DNA from: an uncultured Verrucomicrobia subdivision 3 bacterium
Lineage (GTDB): Bacteria > Verrucomicrobiota > Verrucomicrobiia > Limisphaerales > DASXHY01
DNA: 64,000 bases
NCBI GenBank assembly: GCA_937890005.1
Contig: CALBZA010000004.1
Location: 1-64,000 of the forward strand
Direction: 5' to 3'
The translations under genes and the position numbers were made by a program. The notes under the pieces are model-generated. The model did not search any database, had not been told where the DNA came from, and was given only the letters and a program-made list of their open reading frames with translations. Below are positions 24,121-33,942 of this stretch, piece by piece. The first letter of the stretch is position 1. The number at the start of each line of letters is the position of its first letter.

Positions 24121-24801
24121 TCAAAAAGGCGGACCCGAATGACCACAATCAGGATCGACGCCATTCTTTCGTACAAGAAAACCACATAGCACCATCAGGA
24201 GCGCTATGGAAGCACTGCCCGGTTCCGGCACAGGCGCCGTGCTGATGTTGACGGACCAGCTTTGAATCGTGGAAACAGCCAGCGGAGACAAATCAGCGAT
24301 GAAAAGCGTCCAGAAGCCGCCAGCGTTCAGGCCGACAAAACTGTCCAGCATCGCATCCCGTGAATCTGTATTCAGCACTCCGAACGGGTTGGCGTTGCGA
24401 CCATCCGGAGAGAAATCACCGGATAGCACAGCCCCACCAAAAGTGTGAATGTCAGTGACATGACTGTCAGAGAAGGTCACGTCCATTCCTGAAGTATTCG
24501 AACCGGTGGAGTGCTCCGCCGTCTTTTCCACTCGATTCAACAAAACGGAATAACCACTTCCATGAGAGAGATAGGCGAACAGATCGCCATTCCATCCACC
24601 CGCAATGTTCATGCTGACACTCACGCTGGTGATGACTTCCGGCGTCGGCGCCCCAACGAAGAAGGTAAACGCAACACCGCTGGCATTATTGTCCGGAATC
24701 GGCTGGTACCCGGTCCAGGAATAGATCGTATTGCCGCCTTGTGCGCCTGCCGCTCCCACCAACATGGCAGCTCCGAGGATCGATCGCAGAAAAGTTTTCA
24801 T
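24121..24801 (-). CDS. PEP-CTERM protein with P-domain-like β-sandwich
   Basis: A 226-residue exported protein. The ATG at 24801 has an AGGAG ribosome-binding site and gives a signal peptide ending near residue 21 (AGAQG). Residues about 25-190 resemble the proprotein-convertase P-domain: SVSVSMNIAGGWNGDLFAYL near 54-73, SGYSVLLNRV, and near the end FWTLFIADLSPLAVSTIQSW, which matches the G-x-W-x-L-x-V-x-D pattern. The tag is VPEPGS plus a hydrophobic stretch and RKNG, followed by an unusual 11-12 further residues (to GPPF). It lies 22 bases after the LamG gene, on the same strand. P-domains usually stand beside a protease; here the domain stands alone, so a structural or binding role in the matrix is inferred. 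Confidence 0.78.
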   Translation of the reverse strand: MKTFLRSILGAAMLVGAAGAQGGNTIYSWTGYQPIPDNNASGVAFTFFVGAPTPEVITSVSVSMNIAGGWNGDLFAYLSHGSGYSVLLNRVEKTAEHSTGSNTSGMDVTFSDSHVTDIHTFGGAVLSGDFSPDGRNANPFGVLNTDSRDAMLDSFVGLNAGGFWTLFIADLSPLAVSTIQSWSVNISTAPVPEPGSASIALLMVLCGFLVRKNGVDPDCGHSGPPF

Positions 24802-24823
24802 TTCGCTCCTTGTGCTCAGAGTT

Positions 24824-26794
24824 TCAATAAGCCGGGAAGACGGTTCGATAGAACCGGGTCGCATTGGTTCCAACAGGCTCGGCAACCTGGAACACGCCTA
24901 CACCATTGCCCATATCGAAGATCGGGGCGGTGACATTCTCCAGTTTTGTCCACGGCCCGATCACCGCCGAAGCCGCCTCGACGGTGTATTCGAACCCCGG
25001 AATACCGGCAAAGTTCACGACGAAATTACCGAGAATCACCGTCGGTCCAAACACCACGTTCAGTGGAGTGGCTGTCCCTCCCCCCACAGTGACCGCCACG
25101 GCGCCAAATGTTCCGCCGTTCCGCCCATCGACAACCAAATACGAGAAGGAATCGATCCCAGTGAAACCTGCAGGGGGCGTGTAGGTGACCGTTCCAAAGG
25201 CAAGTGAAATCGTCCCACCCTGATTGCTGTTGGTTGAAACCGAAAGAACGGCCAGCGGATCTCCATCGGGATCACTGTCGTTCAGCAAGAGCTTCGATGC
25301 GGGGAATGCTAAGGAAGTGTCCAAAGCAACCGAGAACTCATCCAAACCCGCCACCGGCGATTGATTGCTGTAGCATTTTCCCAGCGCACCGGATGCATAT
25401 ATAGTCTGGATTTCTGAGGGTGCAAGCGCCCGATTGTAAACAGCCAGTTCATCGATCACTCCATTGAAAGCGTTGTCTCCATTGTCCGGGCGATACCCAA
25501 TCCCAGGCGCTCCGGAAAATGTGAAAGTCACATCATAATCACCCGCCGGGTAAACCACTCCATCCAGATAAAACACAACGTTCGCTCCATCCTTCGATAC
25601 TCCCACATGATGAAAATTGGTGTCCGTGATCGAGGGCCCAAACTTGAAGTCGAAATCCCCCTGCTTGGACATGACCAGCGCCCCCCAGCTGCTCACGAAG
25701 AACAGGTAACCACCAGTTCCATAACCAAAAATGACTCCGTTGTTCCCGCTGCCATGTGAGACGACGGTCGAGCTTGCGCGTTTGACCCAAGCCTCAATCG
25801 TCAAATTCTGGAGCTTCAGTTCCTCCGAGTCGGCCACGCGCACACCCGCATTCAGTCCATCAAACTCGAATGCCTGCCCAACCATTCCGGGTACAAAATT
25901 GTGACTTCCCATTGAAACCCCGTGATTTGTTCCGTGACTGTCCACAGGTGTGTTTTCCGCCCGCCACCAGCTCAATAGTCCCCTGGGGGCTTCTGTGCAT
26001 GTTGGATCTACCGCCGGGCCACATTTCCCAGCGCTTGAAACATTATAAACAGCTGCAATCTCATCAGGCGTTAAAGGGCGGTTGTAAACCGAGAGTTCAT
26101 CAATTTGTCCAGGGAAGGTGTAGAACGAGTCTCCGCCCGGACGATTCCCAATATATAGATCGTAAGCCGTCGCTGCCCTGAACCGCCCGATGTAAGCTTG
26201 ATACACGACAACGCCGTTTCGATACATTCGCGCCACACCGGATATTCTGTCATACGTCAGCGCAACATGTTGGAACTCGTTTGGTGTGATTACTCCCGGA
26301 CCGCTCTGCAACTGCTTCCAGCCCCCTCCATCTTCGAAAATATTCGCGTACAGTGATCCTGGACCGACATCCCAAGAGTCGGGATCGATATAAAAATGAA
26401 CACCCCACTGTGAGCCGCTGTTCCATTCGGCAATCGGCGCTCGGACCGAAACCGTGGAGGGATTAATCCAGCCTTCGACTGTGAATCCTTCCTGACTGCC
26501 ACCGACGTCAAGAGCAGGGGAATAAGGAATTCGAACGCCTGCGTTCGTGCCATCGAATGAAAACGCCTGGCCAACCCGACCCGAAGCAAATGTCGCATTG
26601 TTCAGCAGAGCAGCATGGTTGTTTCCGCCACTGTCCAACCCGTTGTTTTCCGCACGCCACCACCCAACAAGATTTTCTGGAGGATTCAAGCATGGATCGG
26701 CGGATACGGTCTGGAGAGAGCCAACGTTCAGGCTTAGTGCAAAGACTATTGTCAGACAGACGGAACGACAGTTCCCAATTGATTTGTTGAGCAT
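24824..26794 (-). CDS. Secreted protein with two LamG domains and an Ig-like domain
   Basis: A 656-residue exported protein. The signal peptide ends near residue 32 (VSADP). Two laminin-G-like lectin domains follow (about 35-250 and 262-465); each begins with C-x-n-P, LVGWWRAENN or LLSWWRAENT, and contains VGQAFSFDG or VGQAFEFDG, a WINP or AWVK strand, and LSVYNRPLTPDEI or LAVYNRALAPSEI. A cadherin/Ig-type module follows near 475-570 (LLNDSDPDGDPLAVLSV, YTPPAGFTGIDSFSY). The last 80 residues hold FEYTVEAAS..PWTKLENV and end SFYRT-like (RFYRTVFPAY), a module that also closes the giant protein at 44521. No PEP-CTERM tag. The ATG has AAAGGAAG upstream. It probably binds carbohydrate outside the cell. 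Confidence 0.85.
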   Translation of the reverse strand: MLNKSIGNCRSVCLTIVFALSLNVGSLQTVSADPCLNPPENLVGWWRAENNGLDSGGNNHAALLNNATFASGRVGQAFSFDGTNAGVRIPYSPALDVGGSQEGFTVEGWINPSTVSVRAPIAEWNSGSQWGVHFYIDPDSWDVGPGSLYANIFEDGGGWKQLQSGPGVITPNEFQHVALTYDRISGVARMYRNGVVVYQAYIGRFRAATAYDLYIGNRPGGDSFYTFPGQIDELSVYNRPLTPDEIAAVYNVSSAGKCGPAVDPTCTEAPRGLLSWWRAENTPVDSHGTNHGVSMGSHNFVPGMVGQAFEFDGLNAGVRVADSEELKLQNLTIEAWVKRASSTVVSHGSGNNGVIFGYGTGGYLFFVSSWGALVMSKQGDFDFKFGPSITDTNFHHVGVSKDGANVVFYLDGVVYPAGDYDVTFTFSGAPGIGYRPDNGDNAFNGVIDELAVYNRALAPSEIQTIYASGALGKCYSNQSPVAGLDEFSVALDTSLAFPASKLLLNDSDPDGDPLAVLSVSTNSNQGGTISLAFGTVTYTPPAGFTGIDSFSYLVVDGRNGGTFGAVAVTVGGGTATPLNVVFGPTVILGNFVVNFAGIPGFEYTVEAASAVIGPWTKLENVTAPIFDMGNGVGVFQVAEPVGTNATRFYRTVFPAY

Positions 26795-27005
26795 GATGAC
26801 TTCCTTTTCTTCAGCGAAACCTCTTTACGCGCGACATTCAAAGACGATCTCCAGACCGTGGCAATGAATAATCGGTCCGCTTGGTTACGGATATTATTCA
26901 AAATGATCAGCGGAAACAGGAGAGGACATATCTCTTTGGATTTGTTTCTTGAGAAAAGCTACTGCTCGGATAGCGTTGTCATCCTTACAGAATTCCTGAA
27001 ACCGC

Positions 27006-29801
27006 ATGTCAACCATTGATGGAAAATCCGCCGGCGCAGTCCGCAAATCTGCTCTGATCACCCTGGCTGTCCTGCTTGTCGTGTTGATCGCTTTCTTCTG
27101 GCGGAGCTTTCTTCCCTGGACAGTGGTTTTTTCAAACGACGGCCCTCTGGGCGGGTTGGTTCAGAACCAGAATCAAGTTCCCGAAACTTTTTCCGGTTCC
27201 TGGCGGGATCTGAACTCAATTGGCGAATATGGAGGCGCGGCAACACCAGCTGTCAGTACTCTTCTCCGCACAGTTCTGGGTCCGGTTGTCTTTTCAAAAT
27301 TCTATGCGTCGATTGCTCTTCTGGTCGTGGGAATGGGCGCGTGGTCATTCTTTCGAGCACTTAAATTCTCTCAAACGGTGTCCCTTCTCGGATCGCTCGC
27401 AGCCATGCTGAACAACACTTTCTTCAGCACGGCGTGCTGGGGTGTCGCCTCTCAACAGATTGCGCTTGGGCTGAACTTTTTCGCCCTGGCTCTGATCGTG
27501 TCAAATGATGCAACCACATCTAATTTCCTTCGATGGAGCCGGCTCGCTCTTGCAGGACTTTTCGTTGGAATGAATGTGATGGAGGCGGCTGACATTGGTG
27601 CTCTTTACAGCATTTTCATCGCATTGTTCATCGTAGGGCGGTCTTTCATACAGTCAGAAGGCACGCCGTTGGTAAGAGCCGGGCGCGGCGTTGGTCAGGT
27701 CCTTTTGGTGACAGGCTTTGCTGTTTTTATTGCGCTTCAGACGATTTTTGCCCTGGTGGGCTCCCAAATCAAAGGTGTGGCCGGCACGGATCAAGACTCG
27801 CAAACCAAGGCAACGCGATGGAGCTTTGCCACGCAATGGAGTCTGCCGAAGGCTGAAACCCTCAGCCTTTTTATGCCTGGCGTGTTCGGCTACAAGGCGG
27901 ATACGCCCAAAGACATAATGCCCTCGTTTCAGAACGCCTATGAGAATGGCGTCTATTGGGGAAGCATCGGACGGGATCCCTCGCTCGACCAATGGTTTGA
28001 ATCTGGCCGACAAGGCCCGCGGCCCGAGATGTTGATGCGCTTAAATGGCGGCGGCATTTATTGCGGCATTTTCGTTTGGCTGGTGGTCGGATGGGTGGTC
28101 GCTCAAGCATTCAGGAGGCAAAGTTTCCTTTCCTCAGAACAGAAACAGATGATCTGGTTCTGGGCCGCAGTTGTTCTTTTCTGCCTGCCGATGGCGTGGG
28201 GACGTTTCGCGCCATTTTCAAGAACCAGCGATGACTTCCTGTTTTACGCCTTGTTCTACAAACTGCCTTACTTCTCGACGATCCGAAATCCCGCCAAGTT
28301 CGTGTTCCTCCTGAGCTGGGCTGTGCTGATCCTCTTCGGCTACGGCATTCATTTCCTGAGCCGTTATTACTTCGCAGGTGCAGCTTCGTCAGCATCGCGT
28401 CGCTGGCCGCAGGGGAATTTCGATCGGACCTGGATTCGCGTGATGATCGGGCTTTTCGCGACGACAGTGGTCGGCTGGATAATCTACAAGGCCAACGTAA
28501 AGAACCTTACTGAGTATCTGAAAACCGTGGGCTTTGGCGGCGAGGATTCAACGCTCGCCCGCGGCATTGCAGAGTTCAGCGTCGGTCAGGCCGGATGGTT
28601 TGTCGTTTTCTTCGGGGGCGCGCTTCTCCTGTTTGCGATGATCCTCTCGGGTTATTTTTCAGGCCCGCGCTCGCGCACCGCAGCCATCTGCATCGGGTTG
28701 TTTCTCTTTGTCGATCTCGGCAGGGCCAACGTGCCTTACGTCGGACATTGGAACTACAAACAGAAATATGATATCGGCACGCTGAATCCGGTCGTCCAGT
28801 TCCTCGCCGCAAAACCCCACGAGAATCGCGTCGCCATTCTTCCGTTCCGCACACCACCGCAATTCGGGCTGTTCCACCAGCTCTACGAAATGGAGTGGAA
28901 ACAGCATCATTTCATGTATTACAACGTTCAGTGCCTCGACATCGTGCAGATGCCGCGCATGCCGCAGGACCTGGTGAATTTCGAATCTGCCCTGCATTCC
29001 ACCGGAATGCCTTATCCACGCCGCTGGATTCTCACAAACACCCGGTACCTGTTGGGCGCGGCCGGATTCCTCGACGTTTTGAATGAACAGATTGATCCGG
29101 AACAAAGAAGATTCAGGATTCTCCAGACGTTTAACATCGTTCCGAAACCGGGAGTGTTGAATCCGACCAAACTGGAGGAACTGACCGTGGTCGCCGCAGG
29201 CACCAATGGAACCTACGCGCTCTTCGAATTCACCGGTGCGTTGCCGCGCGCGAGTCTCTATTCGAACTGGCAGGTCCCTGCAAAAAATCCTGAGCTCGTT
29301 GCACAGTTGCAAACCGCAGAGCTCGACACCAACACTCTCGCATTCCTTCGAGCCGTCGGAACCAACGATTTCCTCACGCTGCAGATGCTGCCGGACAACT
29401 CCTTCAATCCACACAAAACGGTCCTCCTGTCCGACAACGTCACGGTTCCCGAACCCTCCGGCGTTGGCACAAATGAAAATGCAGGCACCGTAGAATACAT
29501 CAGTTATTCACCGAAGCGCATCGAACTGAAAGCCAGCGCAAAAACCGGATCGGTGCTTTTGTTGAACGACAAATTCGATCCGAACTGGCGCGTGACAGTC
29601 GATGGCAAACCGGCTGAACTCCTTCGCTGCAATTACATCATGCGCGGCGTTCATTTGACAGCAGGTGAACACACTGTGGTTTTCTCGTTCGAGCCGGATA
29701 TCCGACCGCTTTACATCACCGTCGCGGCAGAGTTGCTGGCGATCGTGCTGATCGGATTTGTGATCGTCGGCGGGCGGAGAGAGAACAGGACGCAGACCTG
29801 A
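27006..29801 (+). CDS. YfhO-family multi-pass membrane protein
   Basis: A 931-residue inner-membrane protein of the YfhO family, GT-C-like proteins linked to glycosylation of cell-surface polymers. About a dozen membrane segments fill residues 15-560. An early periplasmic loop has FSNDGPLGGLVQNQNQVPE near 39-57, the place of the acidic catalytic motif. A soluble C-terminal part (about 590-895) ends with the family's marker: LLNDKFDPNWRVTVDGKP near 856-873, then GVHLTAGEHTVVFSFEP before the last membrane helix. The start ATG at 27006 is in a normal position. It is divergent from the LamG operon, and no lipid carrier enzyme is next to it. It probably adds sugar to a surface glycan, inferred from the family. 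Confidence 0.85.
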   Translation: MSTIDGKSAGAVRKSALITLAVLLVVLIAFFWRSFLPWTVVFSNDGPLGGLVQNQNQVPETFSGSWRDLNSIGEYGGAATPAVSTLLRTVLGPVVFSKFYASIALLVVGMGAWSFFRALKFSQTVSLLGSLAAMLNNTFFSTACWGVASQQIALGLNFFALALIVSNDATTSNFLRWSRLALAGLFVGMNVMEAADIGALYSIFIALFIVGRSFIQSEGTPLVRAGRGVGQVLLVTGFAVFIALQTIFALVGSQIKGVAGTDQDSQTKATRWSFATQWSLPKAETLSLFMPGVFGYKADTPKDIMPSFQNAYENGVYWGSIGRDPSLDQWFESGRQGPRPEMLMRLNGGGIYCGIFVWLVVGWVVAQAFRRQSFLSSEQKQMIWFWAAVVLFCLPMAWGRFAPFSRTSDDFLFYALFYKLPYFSTIRNPAKFVFLLSWAVLILFGYGIHFLSRYYFAGAASSASRRWPQGNFDRTWIRVMIGLFATTVVGWIIYKANVKNLTEYLKTVGFGGEDSTLARGIAEFSVGQAGWFVVFFGGALLLFAMILSGYFSGPRSRTAAICIGLFLFVDLGRANVPYVGHWNYKQKYDIGTLNPVVQFLAAKPHENRVAILPFRTPPQFGLFHQLYEMEWKQHHFMYYNVQCLDIVQMPRMPQDLVNFESALHSTGMPYPRRWILTNTRYLLGAAGFLDVLNEQIDPEQRRFRILQTFNIVPKPGVLNPTKLEELTVVAAGTNGTYALFEFTGALPRASLYSNWQVPAKNPELVAQLQTAELDTNTLAFLRAVGTNDFLTLQMLPDNSFNPHKTVLLSDNVTVPEPSGVGTNENAGTVEYISYSPKRIELKASAKTGSVLLLNDKFDPNWRVTVDGKPAELLRCNYIMRGVHLTAGEHTVVFSFEPDIRPLYITVAAELLAIVLIGFVIVGGRRENRTQT

Positions 29802-29877
29802 TTCTCGCTTCGTTCACGCGGGCGGGTGGTCACCCTATTCCCGCTGCCGGTATTTCCGATACTGTCACCGGCTGCGG

Positions 29878-30102
29878 ATGAAGATTCTTCTTCAGCACAG
29901 GAAGACCGGTCTTTACTTCAACGCACCCGGTGTCTGGACGCGCGATCCGCAATCGGCGACGGACTTCCGCACTTCGCGCGAGGCGCTCCAGTTCGTGCAG
30001 GAACAATGCATGGCAGACATACAGATCACTGCCGCCTTCATCAATCCGCCTTACGTCGAGTTGATTTCGTTTCCACAAAATTCAATCCGGCAGCGGCTTT
30101 GA
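29878..30102 (+). CDS. Small conserved-looking protein, unknown
   Basis: A 74-residue protein beginning MKILLQHRKTGLYFNAPG, with a W-T-R-D-P turn and SREALQFVQEQCM helix. It has no signal peptide or membrane segment and looks like a compact β-β-β-α fold. It starts 76 bases after the YfhO gene. The tidy hydrophobic pattern suggests a real gene; no family name comes to mind. Confidence 0.5.
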   Translation: MKILLQHRKTGLYFNAPGVWTRDPQSATDFRTSREALQFVQEQCMADIQITAAFINPPYVELISFPQNSIRQRL

Positions 30103-30153
30103 ACGTTGCACAGAGATTTTCGAATCCCGGCACACCGAAATGCCATGCTCGGG

Positions 30154-30885
30154 TTACATTCCCGGCAGCTTGAACGCGAACTTCACCCGGTTCGATTCCG
30201 TCACCGCCCAGAGGTTCTCAGGCCATACGGCCGCGCCGTACTTCAGACTGCGGACGCTTCCATCGGTGAACGCGTAGTTGGAACTCCCGGAAACGACACC
30301 TTTTCGTCCGCCTGAATGCCGGCCGTGCTCCACCTTGTCCTGGTCGTTCCCGTATCCTTCGTTCAAATCCATGTAAAAGTCGGTGGCGTCGCTCTTCTTT
30401 TCGCCGAAAACGATGGTTTCTGAGGTTTTTAGAACCGCGTTCTCCTTCAGAGCGTTTTCCGCGGTCAGTGCATTGGGGAAGTAATCATTCCAACCGTTGA
30501 TGAGATAGCTTCGCGGCGCACGATCCGCCTCGACGGCCGAGTTGGTCTGGGACTGCGGCTGGTGGATCAGTGCGTCGGTGGGACAGATCAAAACCGCGAG
30601 GTTCCGGTAATTTTCCTGGAGCAGCGCCGGCCAGCGGGCGTTCGTGCCATTGACACGCGGTGAATAGCGTCCATTGTTGTCGTCCGCATATATTTTCAGC
30701 GCGAGATTGAGTTGTTTGAGATTGTTCAGACACCGGGTTTTGTAGGCCGCCTCTTTCGCTCGGCCCAATGCCGGCAACAACATGCTTGCGAGAATGGCGA
30801 TGATGGCGATGACCACCAACAGTTCAATGAGGGTGAACGCGCTGCTGCCGAAGCGTTCCGAATTCTGTGTTTTTCTGGTTCTCAT
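30154..30885 (-). CDS. Type II pseudopilin-like protein (prepilin N-terminus)
   Basis: A 243-residue protein with a prepilin peptidase site: a short leader, then FTLIELLVVIAIIAILASMLLP near residues 17-38, with Glu at position 5 after the cleavage. A long amphipathic helix follows (RAKEAAYKTRCLNNLKQLN), then a β-rich globular part ending in YAFTDGSVRSL near 210-220, the DG signature of the large DUF1559-type/XcpT family of Planctomycetota and Verrucomicrobiota. These proteins occur in many copies per genome and are not always part of a secretion machine. Here no secretion gene is adjacent. It is divergent from the gene at 30966. Confidence 0.88.
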   Translation of the reverse strand: MRTRKTQNSERFGSSAFTLIELLVVIAIIAILASMLLPALGRAKEAAYKTRCLNNLKQLNLALKIYADDNNGRYSPRVNGTNARWPALLQENYRNLAVLICPTDALIHQPQSQTNSAVEADRAPRSYLINGWNDYFPNALTAENALKENAVLKTSETIVFGEKKSDATDFYMDLNEGYGNDQDKVEHGRHSGGRKGVVSGSSNYAFTDGSVRSLKYGAAVWPENLWAVTESNRVKFAFKLPGM

Positions 30886-30965
30886 ACTTCCTGCCGACTA
30901 AAACTCGCGTGTAACTTCGATTTTCATCGAACAATCTGTTCCTTCTGATCGTCTGCTGAACGCCT

Positions 30966-31421
30966 ATGACCAAGAAAAATCTGACGCTGATCCTCTTCGT
31001 CCTGCTGCTCGGCGGACTGAGCGTTTACCTGAACAGAGACCGATTTCGCGCGGATACTATTCAAATTGGAGAAAGATGGATGGAGCCGCGGGGTGGAACG
31101 GTCCCACGCGGACAGAAGCCTCCCGATAAAATCCTGCTCTTCCCGCTCGACCGAAAAGTCGAGCTGACCTCGGTGAAAGTCCTCCTCCTCGCCGACGCAC
31201 TGACCAACAAATACCCGCATCCCGTCTGGGAACTCACCACCACATCCAACTCCATTCCTGTCAAAGAGATCGTCTATGGCCGGTCGATCCGTGGGATGCA
31301 TCCCAAGGTCAAGGGTGCTGTCGCCGATCCACTGCAACCGGACGCCGATTATCGCCTGATCATCGAGGCCGGTTCACAGAAGGCCACACGCGATTTCCAC
31401 GGCTCGCCGAGAACTCCCTGA
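30966..31421 (+). CDS. Small anchored protein of unknown function
   Basis: A 151-residue protein with an N-terminal signal anchor (MTKKNLTLILFVLLLGGLSVY, about residues 1-21) and a polar remainder. The body has ILLFPLDRKVELTSVKVLLL near 58-77 and ends with YRLIIEAGSQKATRDFHGSP, suggesting a small β-sandwich outside the inner membrane. The C-terminus is basic. It is divergent from the pseudopilin gene. No family recognised; 120 bases separate it from tex. Confidence 0.6.
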   Translation: MTKKNLTLILFVLLLGGLSVYLNRDRFRADTIQIGERWMEPRGGTVPRGQKPPDKILLFPLDRKVELTSVKVLLLADALTNKYPHPVWELTTTSNSIPVKEIVYGRSIRGMHPKVKGAVADPLQPDADYRLIIEAGSQKATRDFHGSPRTP

Positions 31422-31541
31422 AACAGACGGGACGCTGAATTTTCGGGTTACGGCACGCGCTTCGAGGAAGGAAAAACTTTTCCCGAGAATTCCATTTACC
31501 TGGCGCAGGTGCTTCGTTACATCAAACGCCCTGTTTTCAAA

Positions 31542-33812
31542 ATGAACGAAGCGCATATTGCCAAGATCGCGGGAGAACTGAAGGTTCAGCCGCGACAGGT
31601 CCTCGCCACCGCCCGACTCTTCGCCGAAGGCGCCACGGTTCCCTTTATTGCCCGTTACCGCAAGGAAGCCACCGGTTCGCTCGATGAAGTCGCCATCACG
31701 AGCATTCGCGAACGCCTGCTGAGCCTCGCGGAACTCGATCAACGCCGTGAAGCGATTCTGAAATCGCTGGAGGAACGGAATCTTCTGACCGACGAACTCA
31801 AGTCCGCGATCAGCAAGGCGGAAACAGTGAATGCGCTTGAGGACATCTACCAGCCGTTCCGTCCCAAACGCCGCACGCGCGCCACCATCGCAAAGGAACA
31901 GGGCCTCGAACCGTTGGCGGACATCCTGTTCAACCAACAGTCCACCGCCGATCCGCTTGCGGAAGCCAAAGCATTTGTGAGCGCCGAAAAGGGTGTCGCA
32001 GATGTCGAAGCCGCCCTTGCCGGCGCGCGCGACATTCTTGCCGAACGCGTCAGCGACGACGCCCGCGCCCGCGCCCAGTTGCGCGAGCTGTATTGGAAGG
32101 AAGCGGTCGTGAAATCGAAAGTGATCTCCGACAAACAGGAGGCTGGCGCGAAGTTCAAGGATTACTTCGACTGGAGCGAACCGCTCTCGAAGATTCCCAG
32201 CCACCGGATGCTTGCCATTCGTCGCGGCGAGACGGAGGGATTTCTCATGATGCGCATCTCGCCGCCCGAAGAATCCGCGCTGAACCTTCTGGAACCGTTG
32301 TTCGTCACCGGCCGCGGCCCGGCCGCCGAACAGGTGCGACTCGCGGTTCAGGACAGCTACAAGCGCCTGCTCGGCTCGGCGATCGAAGTCGAAATGCGCA
32401 TCGAATCAAAGAAACGCGCCGATGCGGAAGCGATTCGGGTCTTCGCGGAAAACTTGCGCGAACTGCTGCTTGCGTCACCGCTCGGACGCAAGAACGTGAT
32501 CGCCATCGATCCCGGATTCCGCACCGGCTGCAAGGTCGTCTGTCTCGATCGCCAGGGAAAACTGCTGCATCACGACGTCATTTATCCAACCGCATCGTCT
32601 TCCGGAGAAATTCGCGAAGCGGCCGAGGCATTGCTCCGGATGATCAAGAAATTCCAGATCGAAGCCATCGCCATCGGCAACGGCACAGCAAGCCGCGAAA
32701 CGGAAACGTTCGTTCGCGCGCTGAAACTTCCCTCGACCATCCCGATCGTCATGGTCAACGAAAGCGGCGCTTCAATCTATTCCGCCTCGGAAGTCGCCCG
32801 CGAGGAATTTCCAAATCACGACGTCACCGTGCGCGGCGCAGTCTCCATCGGACGACGCCTCATGGATCCGCTCGCGGAGCTCGTGAAGCTCGATCCAAAA
32901 TCGATCGGCGTGGGACAGTATCAGCACGATGTCGATCAAAACGCTCTGAAACGCAGTCTCGACGACGTTGTGATGAGCTGCGTGAACGGTGTCGGTGTGG
33001 AACTCAACACCGCGAGCAAGCAGCTGCTGGCGTACGTCTCCGGCCTCGGCCCGGCGCTCGCGGCCAACATCGTTGCATTCCGAAATGAAAACGGTCCGTT
33101 CAAATCACGCGAAGATTTGAAGAAGGTTCCACGCCTCGGACCCAAGGCGTTCGAACAGGCCGCAGGCTTCCTGCGCATCCGCGACGGCGAACATCCGCTC
33201 GACGCCAGCGCAGTTCATCCCGAGAGCTACATGATCGTGGACACGATGGCTCGCGACCTGAACTGTTCCGTCAAAGACCTGCTCACCAACGCGGCGTTTC
33301 GTCAGAAGATCAAGCTCGAGAAATACGTTTCGGAAAACGTCGGTCTGCCCACGTTGAATGACATCATGACCGAACTCGCCAAGCCGGGCCGCGACCCGCG
33401 TCAACAGTTCGAAGTCTTCGCATTCCAGGCGGGCATCGAGAAGATGGAAGATCTGAAGCCGGGCATGAAGCTGCCGGGCATTGTCACCAACGTGACGGCG
33501 TTCGGCGCGTTCGTGGATATCGGTGTACATCAGGACGGACTCGTGCACGTCAGTCAGCTTGCCGACCGGTTCATCAAGGATCCGGCGGAAGTGGTGAAGG
33601 TTTCCCAGAAAGTGATGGTCACGGTGACCGAAGTCGATCTACCGCGAAAGCGGATCGCACTTTCCATGAAAGCCGCGCCCCAGATCGGGCCGGCAAATTC
33701 CGGCCGCACGTCGCCCGCACAGAGTTCAGGTCCGCGTCCGCCAATCAAGCCTTCGAAACCGCAGCCGGTCGATTGGTTCACCGAAGCGCTGAATCGCGGC
33801 AAAGGGAAGTGA
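31542..33812 (+). CDS. tex: Tex family RNA-binding transcription accessory protein
   Basis: A 756-residue cytoplasmic protein related to Tex and Spt6. The start MNEAHIAKIAGELKV at 31542 matches the family; the open frame from 31509 adds a leader unlike relatives. The N-terminal part has AEGATVPFIARYRKEATG near 27-44. The YqgF-like domain begins NVIAIDPGFRTGCKVVCLD near 319-337 and includes AIGNGTASRETE. A helix-hairpin-helix region follows near 490-560 (LGPALAANIVAFRNENG, VPRLGPKAFEQAAGFLRI), and an S1 RNA-binding domain near 642-712 (GIVTNVTAFGAFVDIGVHQDG, LVHVSQL). The short tail is rich in Pro, Ser and Lys. It affects transcription and RNA handling. Confidence 0.96.
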   Translation: MNEAHIAKIAGELKVQPRQVLATARLFAEGATVPFIARYRKEATGSLDEVAITSIRERLLSLAELDQRREAILKSLEERNLLTDELKSAISKAETVNALEDIYQPFRPKRRTRATIAKEQGLEPLADILFNQQSTADPLAEAKAFVSAEKGVADVEAALAGARDILAERVSDDARARAQLRELYWKEAVVKSKVISDKQEAGAKFKDYFDWSEPLSKIPSHRMLAIRRGETEGFLMMRISPPEESALNLLEPLFVTGRGPAAEQVRLAVQDSYKRLLGSAIEVEMRIESKKRADAEAIRVFAENLRELLLASPLGRKNVIAIDPGFRTGCKVVCLDRQGKLLHHDVIYPTASSSGEIREAAEALLRMIKKFQIEAIAIGNGTASRETETFVRALKLPSTIPIVMVNESGASIYSASEVAREEFPNHDVTVRGAVSIGRRLMDPLAELVKLDPKSIGVGQYQHDVDQNALKRSLDDVVMSCVNGVGVELNTASKQLLAYVSGLGPALAANIVAFRNENGPFKSREDLKKVPRLGPKAFEQAAGFLRIRDGEHPLDASAVHPESYMIVDTMARDLNCSVKDLLTNAAFRQKIKLEKYVSENVGLPTLNDIMTELAKPGRDPRQQFEVFAFQAGIEKMEDLKPGMKLPGIVTNVTAFGAFVDIGVHQDGLVHVSQLADRFIKDPAEVVKVSQKVMVTVTEVDLPRKRIALSMKAAPQIGPANSGRTSPAQSSGPRPPIKPSKPQPVDWFTEALNRGKGK

Positions 33813-33942
33813 CAGGGAAGGCGAGGGAATCGGTTGCGCGATTTCAGAAGCGCAACCTTCGAGTCGTCGGTGAAGGCAAGGAATGCTGGCAAACGTCCTG
33901 TCCTGGATGAATGTTGAACCGCGTTCCGCTTGAATTGAGCTG

